DNA from: Falsiroseomonas stagni DSM 19981
GTDB taxonomy: Bacteria > Pseudomonadota > Alphaproteobacteria > Acetobacterales > Acetobacteraceae
Direction of reading: 5' to 3'
DNA length: 64,000 nucleotides
Assembly: GCF_900114315.1 (NCBI RefSeq)
Contig: NZ_FOSQ01000012.1
Location: 1-64,000, forward strand
Under the pieces are notes generated by a model. The model saw nothing but the letters and a program-made list of their open reading frames with translations. It ran no database searches and was not told the origin of the DNA. Position 1 is the first letter of the stretch. Every line of letters begins with the position of its first letter. The position numbers and the translations under genes were made by a program. This document shows, piece by piece, positions 8,345-17,149 of the stretch.

Positions 8345-9027
8345 GACTGGCGCTGCCCCTTCTTCTGCTGGCGCTGCTGCTGGCACCCGGCCCGGCGCGC
8401 GCCGGCGGCTGCCCCGGGCCGGTGCCGGAAGCCGATCTCGGCGCCGGCCTGCCGAGGCTGGCGGGGGCGCTGGCGGCGGCCGGGCCGGTCGACATCCTGC
8501 TGGTCGGGATGGGGGGCGCCCGGGCCGGGAGCCTGGAAGGACCCTTCGCACAGAGCCTGTCCCAGGCCCTGCAGCACCGCCTGCCGGGGCGGGAGGTGCG
8601 GGTGCAGATCATCCCCACCGCGGGGATGCTGGCCAAGGACGCGGCGGAACGCGTCCGCCGCGCGACGACGGAGACGGAGCCGGCGCTGGTGGTCTGGCGC
8701 ACCGGCATGGCGGATGCCCTGGCCATGACGGACCCCGCGAAATTCGGCCTCACCATCCGCCGGATGGCGGAATGGGTGGCGGCGCAGCAATCCGACCTGG
8801 TGCTGGTGGACCTCGCCTATCACGCCGGATCGCCGCAGGAGCCCACCTACCGCCGCTATGTGGAGGCGCTGGGCACCGCCGTCCGCGGCATGGCGGTGCC
8901 GGTGTTCCGCCGCTACGCCATCATGGAGGCCTGGGGCCGCCAGGGTGCCACCCCGGCCGCCGCGCTCGGTGAAAGCTGCCTGGGGGAGATGCTGGCCGGC
9001 GCCCTGCTGCGCCAGGCGCTTCGGTGA
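8341..9027 (+). CDS. Exported SGNH/GDSL-hydrolase-like protein, divergent
   Basis: 228 residues with a cleavable Sec signal (LLLLALLLAPGPARA). The core alternates beta strands and helices as in SGNH hydrolases: a first strand VDILLVGMGGARAGS near residue 50, and VVWRTGMADAL near 120 where block III (GxND) is expected. The block I GDS serine is not in its usual place and a block V DxxH is not obvious, so activity may be lost or the active site may be unusual. Co-translation with OpgC supports an envelope-glycan role. The family call is tentative. Confidence 0.6.
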   Translation: MRLALPLLLLALLLAPGPARAGGCPGPVPEADLGAGLPRLAGALAAAGPVDILLVGMGGARAGSLEGPFAQSLSQALQHRLPGREVRVQIIPTAGMLAKDAAERVRRATTETEPALVVWRTGMADALAMTDPAKFGLTIRRMAEWVAAQQSDLVLVDLAYHAGSPQEPTYRRYVEALGTAVRGMAVPVFRRYAIMEAWGRQGATPAAALGESCLGEMLAGALLRQALR

Positions 9028-9065
9028 GCATCCCGTCGGGCACCTCTTTGGGCACCCCCGCGCCC

Positions 9066-10766
9066 CTACCCCCCCACCGCCGCGCGCCGCGCCACATCCT
9101 CCCCCAGCGCGGCGCGGGTCGCGGCGACCAGGGCCTCGATCCGGTAGGGCTTGGGCAGCAGCGCGATGCCGTCCGTCTCCGCATCCCGCCGGGCGGCGGC
9201 GGCATAGGCGGTGGTCAGCAGCACCGGCAAATGGGGGCGGCGGCGCCGCACCTCCCGCGCCAGTTCCACGCCATTCATGCCGCCGGGCATCATCACGTCG
9301 CTGAACACCAGATCCACCCGGCGATGATCCGCCAGCGCCCCCAGCGCCGCGGCGGCGCTGGCGGCGCGGGTCACGGTGAAGCCGATCTGGGACAGCATCT
9401 CCTGCACCAGGGCCGCGACCTCGTCATCATCCTCCACCAGCAGGACATGGCCCGCGAGGCCGCCGGCAGGCGCTTCCACCGCCGCCGCGGTGTCCTCCTT
9501 CGCGGGATGGCGGTGGGAGCGCGGCAGCAGCAGGGCGATGGCGGAACCCTGGCCGAGCGCCGTCTCGATCCTGACCGTGCCGCCGGATTGCCGCGCGAAG
9601 CCATAGACCTGCGCGAGGCCGAGGCCCGATCCCTTGCCGATGTCCTTGGTGGTGAAGAAGGGCTCGAAGACCCGCGCCACCACCTCCGGCGCCATGCCCG
9701 TGCCGCTGTCGATGACGGAGAGCTTGACGACGTCGCCGCGCAGTTCCGGCTCCTCCAGCCCCGCGACATTCTCCGCCCGGATGGTGATGGTACCGCCGGC
9801 GGGCATGGCGTCCCGCGCATTGACGGAGAGGTTGAGGATCGACAGCTCCAGTTCCCCGGGGTCGATCTCCACCGGCCAGAGGCTGGGCGGGAAATCGAGC
9901 GCGACATGCACGTCGCCCCGCAGGCTGCGGTCCAGCAATTCCCGCATGCCGCCGATATGGCGGCGGAGGTCCACCGGTTCCGGCTGCAGCGCCTGGCGGC
10001 GGGAGAAGGCGAGGAGCTGGCGCGTCAGCCCCGCGCCGCGCATCGCGGCCTGGCGCATGCCATCCATCAGCAGGCGCCGGCGGTTCGGGTCCGCCTGGCG
10101 GTCCAGCATGTCGAGTCCGCCGGTGATGACCATCAGCAGGTTGTTGAAGTCATGCGCGACGCCGCCGGTCAGCTGGCCCATCGCCTCGATCTTCTGGGCG
10201 TGGCGCAGCGATTCCGCGATGCGTTCGCGTTCCGCGATCTGGTGGCGCAGCGCGGCATTGGCCTGTTCCAGTTCCCGCGTCCGGTGCGCGACCAGGCCTT
10301 CCAGTTCCCGCGCCGTCCGGGCCTGTTCGGCCAGGTGGGCGCGCAGCTCGTATTGCCGCCGCCGGGCGCGCAGCGCGGCCTGGATGGTGCTGGTCAGCGT
10401 GATGGCCTGCACCGGGCGTTCCAGCAGGGACACGTTGCGCAGCGCCGCCACCATGCGGGCGCGGCCGGCGACCACGGCGGGCTGTTCGCGGTGGCTGGTC
10501 AGCACCACGAAGGGCAGGTCGGACCAGGGCGGCTGGCGGCGCACCCAGGTGACGAGCGGTTCCGTCGGCGCGTTGAACAGCGCTTCCTCCGCCACGAAGG
10601 CGGCGTCCGCCCCCTCCTCCAGCCCCTGCACCAGGGCCGGCAGGTCGGCGCATTCGCAGGCGCGCAGCCCGGCCCGCCGGAACAGCTCGGCCGAGGCCGC
10701 GCCATCCCGGCCCGTGGGCGCGAGCACCAGCACCGTCCAGGGGTGGGCGTCAGAGCCCGGGGTCAT
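9066..10766 (-). CDS. Soluble hybrid histidine kinase (REC-like, HisKA, HATPase, REC)
   Basis: 566 residues from the ATG at 10766; a longer frame exists but lies inside the kaiC-like gene. The N-terminal 130 residues resemble a degenerate receiver. A coiled region leads into HisKA with the phospho-acceptor in GGVAHDFNNLL near residue 205, then the ATPase with DSGTGMAP and GKGSGLGL boxes, then a C-terminal receiver with acceptor Asp in FSDVMMPGGMNG near 490. No membrane segment is seen. It overlaps the end of the KaiC-like gene by 17 bases, so the ATPase probably supplies its input or receives its output. Confidence 0.9.
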   Translation of the reverse strand: MTPGSDAHPWTVLVLAPTGRDGAASAELFRRAGLRACECADLPALVQGLEEGADAAFVAEEALFNAPTEPLVTWVRRQPPWSDLPFVVLTSHREQPAVVAGRARMVAALRNVSLLERPVQAITLTSTIQAALRARRRQYELRAHLAEQARTARELEGLVAHRTRELEQANAALRHQIAERERIAESLRHAQKIEAMGQLTGGVAHDFNNLLMVITGGLDMLDRQADPNRRRLLMDGMRQAAMRGAGLTRQLLAFSRRQALQPEPVDLRRHIGGMRELLDRSLRGDVHVALDFPPSLWPVEIDPGELELSILNLSVNARDAMPAGGTITIRAENVAGLEEPELRGDVVKLSVIDSGTGMAPEVVARVFEPFFTTKDIGKGSGLGLAQVYGFARQSGGTVRIETALGQGSAIALLLPRSHRHPAKEDTAAAVEAPAGGLAGHVLLVEDDDEVAALVQEMLSQIGFTVTRAASAAAALGALADHRRVDLVFSDVMMPGGMNGVELAREVRRRRPHLPVLLTTAYAAAARRDAETDGIALLPKPYRIEALVAATRAALGEDVARRAAVGG

Positions 10767-12270
10767 CGTCGCCCAGCAGCGGCTCCGCCGTGCCGAGATA
10801 GGTGGGCATGCCGGTGAAGACGCCGCTGAAATCGCGCAGCGGCGGGCCGATGCGGATGCCCCGCGCGCCCAGTCGGAATTCGCGGATCGACGTCTCATGC
10901 GCGCTCGACCGCTTCTTCACCACGGACAGCGCCCGGCGCACCGATCCCGCATGTTCGAAGTAACGCAGCATCAGCACCGAATCCGCGAGGTAGCTGAGGT
11001 CCACCGGGCTGTGCAGCGGCCCGACCAGCCCGTGCTGCGCCAGCACCAGGATGGTCAGCACGCCGAGCTGCGCGAGGTAGCTGAGCAGCTCATGCATCTG
11101 CAGGATCAGGAAGCGCTCATCCGGCATGGCGCTGAGGTAGCCGTTCAGGCTGTCGATCACGATGATCCGGGCGTGCTCCACCTCCACCGCCTGGCGCACC
11201 AGGCTGGCGAATTCACCCGGCGCCAGCTCCGCGGGGTCGATCTGCTGGATGCGGACCAGGCCGGCATCGATGGCGGCGCGCAGCGGCAGGCCGAGCGCGG
11301 CGGCGCGGGCCAGGATGGTGCCCCCGCCCTCGTCGAAGGCGTAGAAGACGGCGCGTTCGCCCCGCTGCGCCGCGGCCACGGCGTAGAGGATGGCGAGCGA
11401 GGATTTCCCCACCCCCGCCACGCCCAGCAGCAGCGCATTGGTCCCGCGTTCCAGCCCGCCGCCCAGCATGGCGTCCAGCCCCGGCACGCCGGATGGCGTG
11501 GCTTCGCTGCTGAAGGTCGCGTGGTGTTCGGCGGCGACCAGGCGCGGATGGATCACGAGCCCGCCGCGGCGGATGGTGAAATCGTGGAAGCCGCCGCGGA
11601 AGGGAATGCCGCGCATCTTCACCACGCGCAGCCGCCGCCGGTCGCCCCCGTAATCCACCGCCGCCTGGTCCAGCATGACGACGCCATGCGCGATGGAGTG
11701 CAGTTGCAGGTCGTCCCGCTGCGACGACAGGTCATCCAGCATCAGCACGGTGCAGGCGCGCGACGCGAAGAAATGCTTCACCGCCAGGATCTGCCGGCGG
11801 TAGCGCAGCGAGTTCTGCGCCAGCAGCCGCAGCTCCGACAGGCTGTCGAACACCACGCGCTTCGGGTCGATCGCTGCCACCCTCTCGAAGATCAGGCGCG
11901 TCGTCTCGCCGAGTTCGACCTCGGCGGGATGGAAGACCGTGAGTTCGCGATCGGGGTCGAGGCTGGCTTCCGGCGGGACGAGTTCGAAGACCGTGACGCC
12001 GCGCAGCGACCAGCCATGGCGCTTGGCGACCAGCCGCAATTCACGCTCCGTCTCCGAGAGGGAGATGTAGAGCGTCGTCTCCCCGAGCCGGGCGCCTTCG
12101 AGCAGGAATTGCAGCGCGAGGGTGGTCTTGCCCGCGCCGGGGCGGCCTTCCACCAGGTAGACCCGGTCCGGGTCGAAGCCGCCGCCGAGAATGTCGTCGA
12201 GGCCCGCGCTGCCGGTGGAGATGCGGGGGGGATCCTCCTCGGCCTCGGTGTCGTCACGCCACTCGGTCAT
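10750..12270 (-). CDS. KaiC-like double RecA-fold ATPase
   Basis: 506 residues from the ATG at 12270, which has GGGAG at a good distance. Two KaiC/RadA-type domains are visible. The first has Walker A GRPGAGKTT at about 42-50 and DPKRVVFDSLSELR as Walker B; the second has GVAGVGKSS at about 282-290 and RIIVIDSLNGYL. CI- and CII-like domains of this length occur in many non-cyanobacterial KaiC homologues. No kaiB or kaiA is nearby; instead a hybrid kinase is translationally coupled. The role is likely signalling (stress, light or redox) rather than a proven clock. Confidence 0.92.
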   Translation of the reverse strand: MTEWRDDTEAEEDPPRISTGSAGLDDILGGGFDPDRVYLVEGRPGAGKTTLALQFLLEGARLGETTLYISLSETERELRLVAKRHGWSLRGVTVFELVPPEASLDPDRELTVFHPAEVELGETTRLIFERVAAIDPKRVVFDSLSELRLLAQNSLRYRRQILAVKHFFASRACTVLMLDDLSSQRDDLQLHSIAHGVVMLDQAAVDYGGDRRRLRVVKMRGIPFRGGFHDFTIRRGGLVIHPRLVAAEHHATFSSEATPSGVPGLDAMLGGGLERGTNALLLGVAGVGKSSLAILYAVAAAQRGERAVFYAFDEGGGTILARAAALGLPLRAAIDAGLVRIQQIDPAELAPGEFASLVRQAVEVEHARIIVIDSLNGYLSAMPDERFLILQMHELLSYLAQLGVLTILVLAQHGLVGPLHSPVDLSYLADSVLMLRYFEHAGSVRRALSVVKKRSSAHETSIREFRLGARGIRIGPPLRDFSGVFTGMPTYLGTAEPLLGDDDPGL

Positions 12271-12398
12271 GCAGCACTCCCGCGGCGTGGGCCCGGAGCG
12301 CCATCCGCCGAAGCGGCATCCTGCGCGGCGCCCTGCCATGGCGGGAGGGTGCGGACGATCACGGCTGCGATGGAACGGGGCCGCCGCGGCCCGGCGGG

Positions 12399-12941
12399 CT
12401 ACACGGGTGCGAGAGGGTGGAACACCGCCGGTTGCCATGCGACCGAGACGGCATCGCCCGGCGCCACGATCCCGCCTTCCAGCACCACCGCCATGACGCC
12501 CGCCTTGCGGATCAGCGACCCATCCGCGGCGCGGCCGAGCACCGCCTTCATCAGGCCGGGCTGGAAGGCATCGATCTGGTGGCAGGGGTTGCGCAGGCCC
12601 GTGACCTCCACCAGCGCCGTCGCGCCGAGGCGAAGCCGCGCGCCGGTCGGCAGGGCCAGCAGGTCGATCCCCCGCGTGGTGACGTTCTCCCCCATCTCGG
12701 CAGGGGCGACGCGGAACCCGGCCTCGGCCAGTTCGTCGAACAGCTCCGCCTGGATCAGGTGAAGCTGGCGGAGGTTGGGCACCGTCGGGTCGCGCGCAAC
12801 GCGGGAGCGGTGCTTCACCGTGACGCCGGCATGGGCATCGCCTTCCACGCCGAGGCCCGCCAACAGGGTGATGGCGGGGGCGTGCTGCTTGGAGAAGCGG
12901 TGCGTGCCATCGCGCGCGACGGCGATCACGGCGGCGGCCAT
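12399..12941 (-). CDS. MOSC domain-containing protein
   Basis: 180 residues with the MOSC fold of molybdenum-cofactor sulfurase C-terminal domains: GVEGDAHAG near residue 31, MGENVTTRGIDL near 102, a RLGATALVEVTGLRNPC segment with the conserved Cys near 138, and GGIVAPGDAV at the end. Free-standing MOSC proteins bind or transfer sulfur or the molybdenum cofactor. Its ATG overlaps the stop of the TIGR02302 gene (TGATG), making it third in the lysA operon. It may serve the molybdo- or tungstoenzymes fed by the transport block at 36-42 kb, which is inference. Confidence 0.85.
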   Translation of the reverse strand: MAAAVIAVARDGTHRFSKQHAPAITLLAGLGVEGDAHAGVTVKHRSRVARDPTVPNLRQLHLIQAELFDELAEAGFRVAPAEMGENVTTRGIDLLALPTGARLRLGATALVEVTGLRNPCHQIDAFQPGLMKAVLGRAADGSLIRKAGVMAVVLEGGIVAPGDAVSVAWQPAVFHPLAPV

Positions 12942-15547
12942 CAGAAGCGCTTCAGCAGGCGGTCGATGTAGTCCAGCTCCTCCTGCGGTCGGCCGCGTTC
13001 GGCGCCGCGCTTGCGCAGTTCCTCCTGGATGCGGCGGGTGCGGAGCAGCTCGGCCTCATCCGGCACGCGCGTGTCGCTGCCATTATCCTGGGCGCCGGGG
13101 GCTTCGCGGGTGCGCCGGCCGAGGGGATCGCGGCCCGGGCCCTGGTCCTGCGCCTGGTCCTGGCCCTGGCCCTCCCCCTGGCCCTCGCCCATCATCTCGC
13201 CCTCGCCTTCCCCTTCCTCCTCGCCTTCCTGGCCCTGGCCGAACTGGCGCTGCATCTGCTGCGCCATCTGGCGGCTGCCTTCCTGGAGTTCGCGGATGGC
13301 GGTCTGCTGGGGCGTGCGGGCGTCGCGGCCCTCGCTGAGCGCTTCCTGCGCCTCCCGCATCGCCTGGTCGGCGCGGCCGAGCTGGGCGGGGACCTCCCCG
13401 GTCAGGTCGCCGAATTGCTGCATCACCTCGCCAAGGGCCCGACGCAGCGCGCGCTGGGTGCGGGCTTCGCGGCTGGCCTCGGCGCGGGCGGCCTCATCGG
13501 CTTCGCGGCGCTGCGCTTCCGCCTGCTGTTCCTGCTGCGGGTTGGGGCGGGACCAGGGGGCGCGGTTCTGCAGCTGCTGGGCGCGGCGCTCGGCCTCCCG
13601 CCGCTGGGTCTCGGCGTCCGCCCGGCGATGGCCGCTATCCATCATCTCCGTCTGGCGGCGGACCATGTCCTGCACCACGCCCATCTGCTGCTGGCCGCGT
13701 TCGCGCTGCTGGCGCTGGCGCTGCTCGGCCTCGTTGCGCGGCGTGCGGCCTTCCTCCAGCGCACGGAGCTGTTCCTCCAGCTCCGCCAATTCGCGCTGCG
13801 CATCCTGCGGGCGGTTCTCCCGGTTCGCCTCCCGCATCCGTTCCATGCGGCGGTCGAGTTCCCGGCGGTCCATCATGCGGTTCTGCGGGTCGAAGGGCAT
13901 CGCCTCCGCATTCTCCCGCTGGAGGCGTTCCGCCAGCGCCTCCAGGTGGCGGCGGATGGCGTCGCGGAGTTCCTGGATGCGGCGTTCGGTCTCCGCCCGC
14001 TGCTCCGCGTTCTGCTCCCGGTTTTCCTGCTGTTCGCGGGTGGCCTGTTCCAGGGCTTCGCGCAGCGCGGCGCGGGCCTGTTCCAGGGCGCGGGCGGTGC
14101 GTTCCGCACGGCCTTCCTCCAAGGCGAGGGCCGTCTCCCAGAGGATCTCCTGCGCCTCCGCCACCGCTTCGGGGCGGCGGTCCCGCACCAGGCGGTGGCG
14201 GGCGCTGCGGAGTGCCAGGTAGGTGGTGGTGTCGTGTTCGAAGGCTTCCGGCGCGGCGGCGATGCGGTCCAGCTCCTGCCGCGCCTCGACGCGCTTGGTG
14301 GGATCCAGGCTGAGCGACTTGCGCAGCGCGATCAGCGCCTGGGCGACGGGGTGGGTGAAGCTGCGCTCCGGCAGGGTCAGGGTCGCGACCTCCGACCGGC
14401 CTTCCTGGCCGGCGCCGTCGCGGGCGACCAGCACCACCTCCACCTCCAGCCCCGCCCAGGGATGGGCGGAGAGGTCGGGGCCGGCGATGCCGCGGGCGCT
14501 GCGGGGCTGGCCGCCGGGCAGGCCGATCTCGATCCCATGGGCGGGCGCCTGGGGACGTGCCTTCAGGCGGATTTCGGCATTGAGCGAGGCGACGCCCCAA
14601 TCATCATCCGTGCGCCAGGACAGGCGCAGCGCCAGGCCGCGGGCGGCGCGGGCCGGGGGTTCGGCGAAGCTCGCCGTGGGCGGCTGGTCCGCCTGGACGG
14701 TGAGGGTCCAGCCCGCGACCTCGAACCCCTCTCGCCGGATGACGAGGCGGGCGCCCTGGTCCAGCTGCGCCTCCGCGCCCCAGGACCGGCCATCGAGGGC
14801 GCGGAAGGGCGTGGCATTGGTGCCGAGTTGCAGTTCCGGCGCGCCGCCGCTGCCGCCGGACAGCGCGACCTGGAGGCGGCTGCCCTGCGGGACGGTGACA
14901 TTGCCGCCGGCGGGGTCGAGGAACAGGGGCGCCGCGCCGGTATAGGCGGGGGGCGTCACCCAGGCCTCCACCCGCAGGGCGGGCGGCGCGGCGGGGAGGG
15001 CGAAGCCCGGCACGACGGCGCGGCGGAGCCGTTCCGGCGCCTCCGGCCCCGCGACGAAGAGGGAGGCGAGCAGCGCGAGGCCAAGGCCGCAGCGCAGCGC
15101 GATCGGATCCCGCGCCGCAAGCCCCGGCCGGGGGATGCCCACGCGGAGCGCGCGGATGGAGGCGGCGGCCCGCTTGCGGTGGGCCTCCCAGACGGCGAGG
15201 GAGAGCGCATCGCCGCCCGCGGGCCTGTCGGCCAGGGCGGCGAGGGGGCGGTGCGGCAGGCCGGAGGCGCGTTCGAGGCGGCGATCCGCCTCCTCCTCCA
15301 CCGGCAGGGCCCAGCCGCGGAAGCCGCGCCAGGCGGCATAGCCGAAGCCCAGGGCAAAGATCGCGGCCAGGAGGGGCCGGGCCCAGTTCGGCAGCAGCAG
15401 CGGCAGGCCGAGCAGCGAGAGCGTGACGAACAGCCCCAGCACGCCAAGCGGCGGCCAGAGCGCGGGCCACAGCCTTTCCCAGGCCAGGGCCAGCCGCGCC
15501 AAGGCGCGGCGTCGGGGGAGAGCGGCGAGCGGGTCCCGCCCCGTCAC
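12941..15547 (-). CDS. TIGR02302/DUF4175 family inner-membrane protein
   Basis: 868 residues. Two hydrophobic segments lie at about 28-70 and a third near 150; the rest is predicted periplasmic. Residues about 480-790 are extremely Gln/Glu/Arg rich (runs such as RQQRERGQQQ), giving long helices. This is the conserved alphaproteobacterial family found next to lysA, usually described only as a TIGR02302 hypothetical protein. Its start overlaps the lysA stop (ATGA) and its stop overlaps the MOSC start. Function is unknown; an envelope role fits the topology. Confidence 0.85.
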   Translation of the reverse strand: MTGRDPLAALPRRRALARLALAWERLWPALWPPLGVLGLFVTLSLLGLPLLLPNWARPLLAAIFALGFGYAAWRGFRGWALPVEEEADRRLERASGLPHRPLAALADRPAGGDALSLAVWEAHRKRAAASIRALRVGIPRPGLAARDPIALRCGLGLALLASLFVAGPEAPERLRRAVVPGFALPAAPPALRVEAWVTPPAYTGAAPLFLDPAGGNVTVPQGSRLQVALSGGSGGAPELQLGTNATPFRALDGRSWGAEAQLDQGARLVIRREGFEVAGWTLTVQADQPPTASFAEPPARAARGLALRLSWRTDDDWGVASLNAEIRLKARPQAPAHGIEIGLPGGQPRSARGIAGPDLSAHPWAGLEVEVVLVARDGAGQEGRSEVATLTLPERSFTHPVAQALIALRKSLSLDPTKRVEARQELDRIAAAPEAFEHDTTTYLALRSARHRLVRDRRPEAVAEAQEILWETALALEEGRAERTARALEQARAALREALEQATREQQENREQNAEQRAETERRIQELRDAIRRHLEALAERLQRENAEAMPFDPQNRMMDRRELDRRMERMREANRENRPQDAQRELAELEEQLRALEEGRTPRNEAEQRQRQQRERGQQQMGVVQDMVRRQTEMMDSGHRRADAETQRREAERRAQQLQNRAPWSRPNPQQEQQAEAQRREADEAARAEASREARTQRALRRALGEVMQQFGDLTGEVPAQLGRADQAMREAQEALSEGRDARTPQQTAIRELQEGSRQMAQQMQRQFGQGQEGEEEGEGEGEMMGEGQGEGQGQDQAQDQGPGRDPLGRRTREAPGAQDNGSDTRVPDEAELLRTRRIQEELRKRGAERGRPQEELDYIDRLLKRF

Positions 15548-16893
15548 GTGGCGCCCGCCAGCCAGGAGGGCAGCTTCTGCCCCGCCAGCAGGGCTTCCTG
15601 CGTCTGGCGTTCCCGCACCACGGCGAAGCGGTCGCCATCCACCAGGATCTCGGCCGCCAGGGGCCGGCTGTTGTAGGTGCTGCTCATCGACGCGCCATAG
15701 GCCCCCGCATCCAGGAACGCGACGAGGCTACCCGGATCGAGGCTCGGAAGGCCACGATTTCTCGTGAAGGTGTCGCCCGTCTCGCAGATCGGGCCGACCA
15801 CGTCGCAGGGGGCGATGGGCGCCACGTAGTCCGCCGGGGAGACCGGGACGATGCCGTGCCAGGCATCATACATGGCCGGGCGCACCAGGTCGTTCATCGC
15901 GGCATCCACCACCACGAAGCGCCGCTCCGCCCCCGTCTTCTGGAGGATGACGGAGGCCAGCAGCACGCCGGCGGGGCCGGAGATCCAGCGGCCCGGCTCC
16001 ACCATCAACTCCACGCCGAGATTGCCGAGGGTGGCGGCGATGGCGCCGGCCAGCGCGGCCGGCGCGGGCGGCGGTTCGTCCCGGTAGGGGATGCCGAGGC
16101 CGCCGCCGCAATCCACCCGCTCCACCGGCAGGCCCTGGGCGCGCAGCGCGCGGACGAGGTCGGCGAGGTGGCCATAGGCGATGCGATAGGCGGAGACGCC
16201 GGCGGTGATCTGGCTGCCGATATGCACCGCGACGCCCACGGGGCGGATGCCGGGCAGCGACGCCATGCGGGCATAGAGGGCGGGGGCGTCGCCGATGGCG
16301 ATGCCGAACTTGTTCTCCGACTTGCCGGTCGTGATCTTGGCGTGGGTCTTGGCGTCCACATCGGGGTTCACGCGCAGCGCGACCGGCGCCTCCACCCCCA
16401 TGGCCGTGGCGATGGCGGAGATCATCTCCACCTCCTCCGCCGATTCGGCGTTGATCTGCTGGATGCCCTCCGCCAGGGCGTAGCGGATCTCCGCGAGTGT
16501 CTTGCCGACGCCGGAGAAGACGATGTGGTCGGCGGCGATGCCGGCGGCGCGGGCCAGGCGAAGCTCTCCCTCGCTCACCACATCGGCGCCGGCGCCGGCC
16601 TCGGCCAAAGTGCGCAGCACGGCGAGGTTGGGGTTGGCCTTCACCGCGAAATGCACCTGCGCCTTGGCGCGGGCGTCATCCAGCGCACCCTGGAGGAGAC
16701 CCAGGCGGCGGCGGAGCGTGCCGGCGGAATAGACCCAGGTGGGGGTGCCATGGGCGCGGGCGATGGCGGCCAGCGCCACGCCCTCCATCATCAGCCCCGC
16801 GGCGGGGTCCATGGTGAGTTGCCGGCGGAGCGCCAGCAATTCGGCAAAAGTGGGGTCTTCGCCAGCGGGGGCGGGTGCGGGGAGGGCGGCCAT
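15544..16893 (-). CDS. lysA: Diaminopimelate decarboxylase
   Basis: About 449 residues from the ATG at 16893; a TTG at 16929 in frame would add 12. It makes lysine from meso-diaminopimelate. PLP-enzyme landmarks are all present: VHFAVKANPN with the Schiff-base Lys, HIGSQI, CGGGLGIPY, EPGRWI for phosphate binding, GPICETGDTF with the active-site Cys, and GAYGASMSSTYN. It is the first gene of the lysA, TIGR02302, MOSC operon on the minus strand and is divergent from the chemoreceptor gene. The choice of start is uncertain because the Shine-Dalgarno-like GAGGAG directly abuts the ATG. Confidence 0.93.
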   Translation of the reverse strand: MAALPAPAPAGEDPTFAELLALRRQLTMDPAAGLMMEGVALAAIARAHGTPTWVYSAGTLRRRLGLLQGALDDARAKAQVHFAVKANPNLAVLRTLAEAGAGADVVSEGELRLARAAGIAADHIVFSGVGKTLAEIRYALAEGIQQINAESAEEVEMISAIATAMGVEAPVALRVNPDVDAKTHAKITTGKSENKFGIAIGDAPALYARMASLPGIRPVGVAVHIGSQITAGVSAYRIAYGHLADLVRALRAQGLPVERVDCGGGLGIPYRDEPPPAPAALAGAIAATLGNLGVELMVEPGRWISGPAGVLLASVILQKTGAERRFVVVDAAMNDLVRPAMYDAWHGIVPVSPADYVAPIAPCDVVGPICETGDTFTRNRGLPSLDPGSLVAFLDAGAYGASMSSTYNSRPLAAEILVDGDRFAVVRERQTQEALLAGQKLPSWLAGAT

Positions 16894-17149
16894 CTCCTCA
16901 GTATTGGGGTCGCGGGGTCGTTCCGCCAAGCCGCCGTCCCGCCGGCGTTACACGCGGGCGTCGAGCGCCTGCGGAAATGCCGTAACGCCGCCCGGTCCCG
17001 CGCCTGGGGGGGCGGGGCTTCCTGGGGGCGGCGGATCCGGGCGGCCGGGATGCGGGCGATGGCCGCGCCCATCCCTCACCCCGCGGCTTCGCCGATTCTT
17101 CACCTTCCTGGGCTAGGGGGGGGCGCCGTCTCGCCAGGAGTGCCCGCCG

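Noticed and set aside
9024-10817. 597-codon plus-strand frame starting at the SGNH-like gene end
   Set aside because: Antisense to the hybrid kinase, whose HisKA, ATPase and receiver motifs are intact on the minus strand.
13415-15676. 753-codon plus-strand frame over the TIGR02302 gene
   Set aside because: Antisense shadow of a gene with heavy Gln/Glu/Arg repeats; composition is an artefact and no domain is visible.
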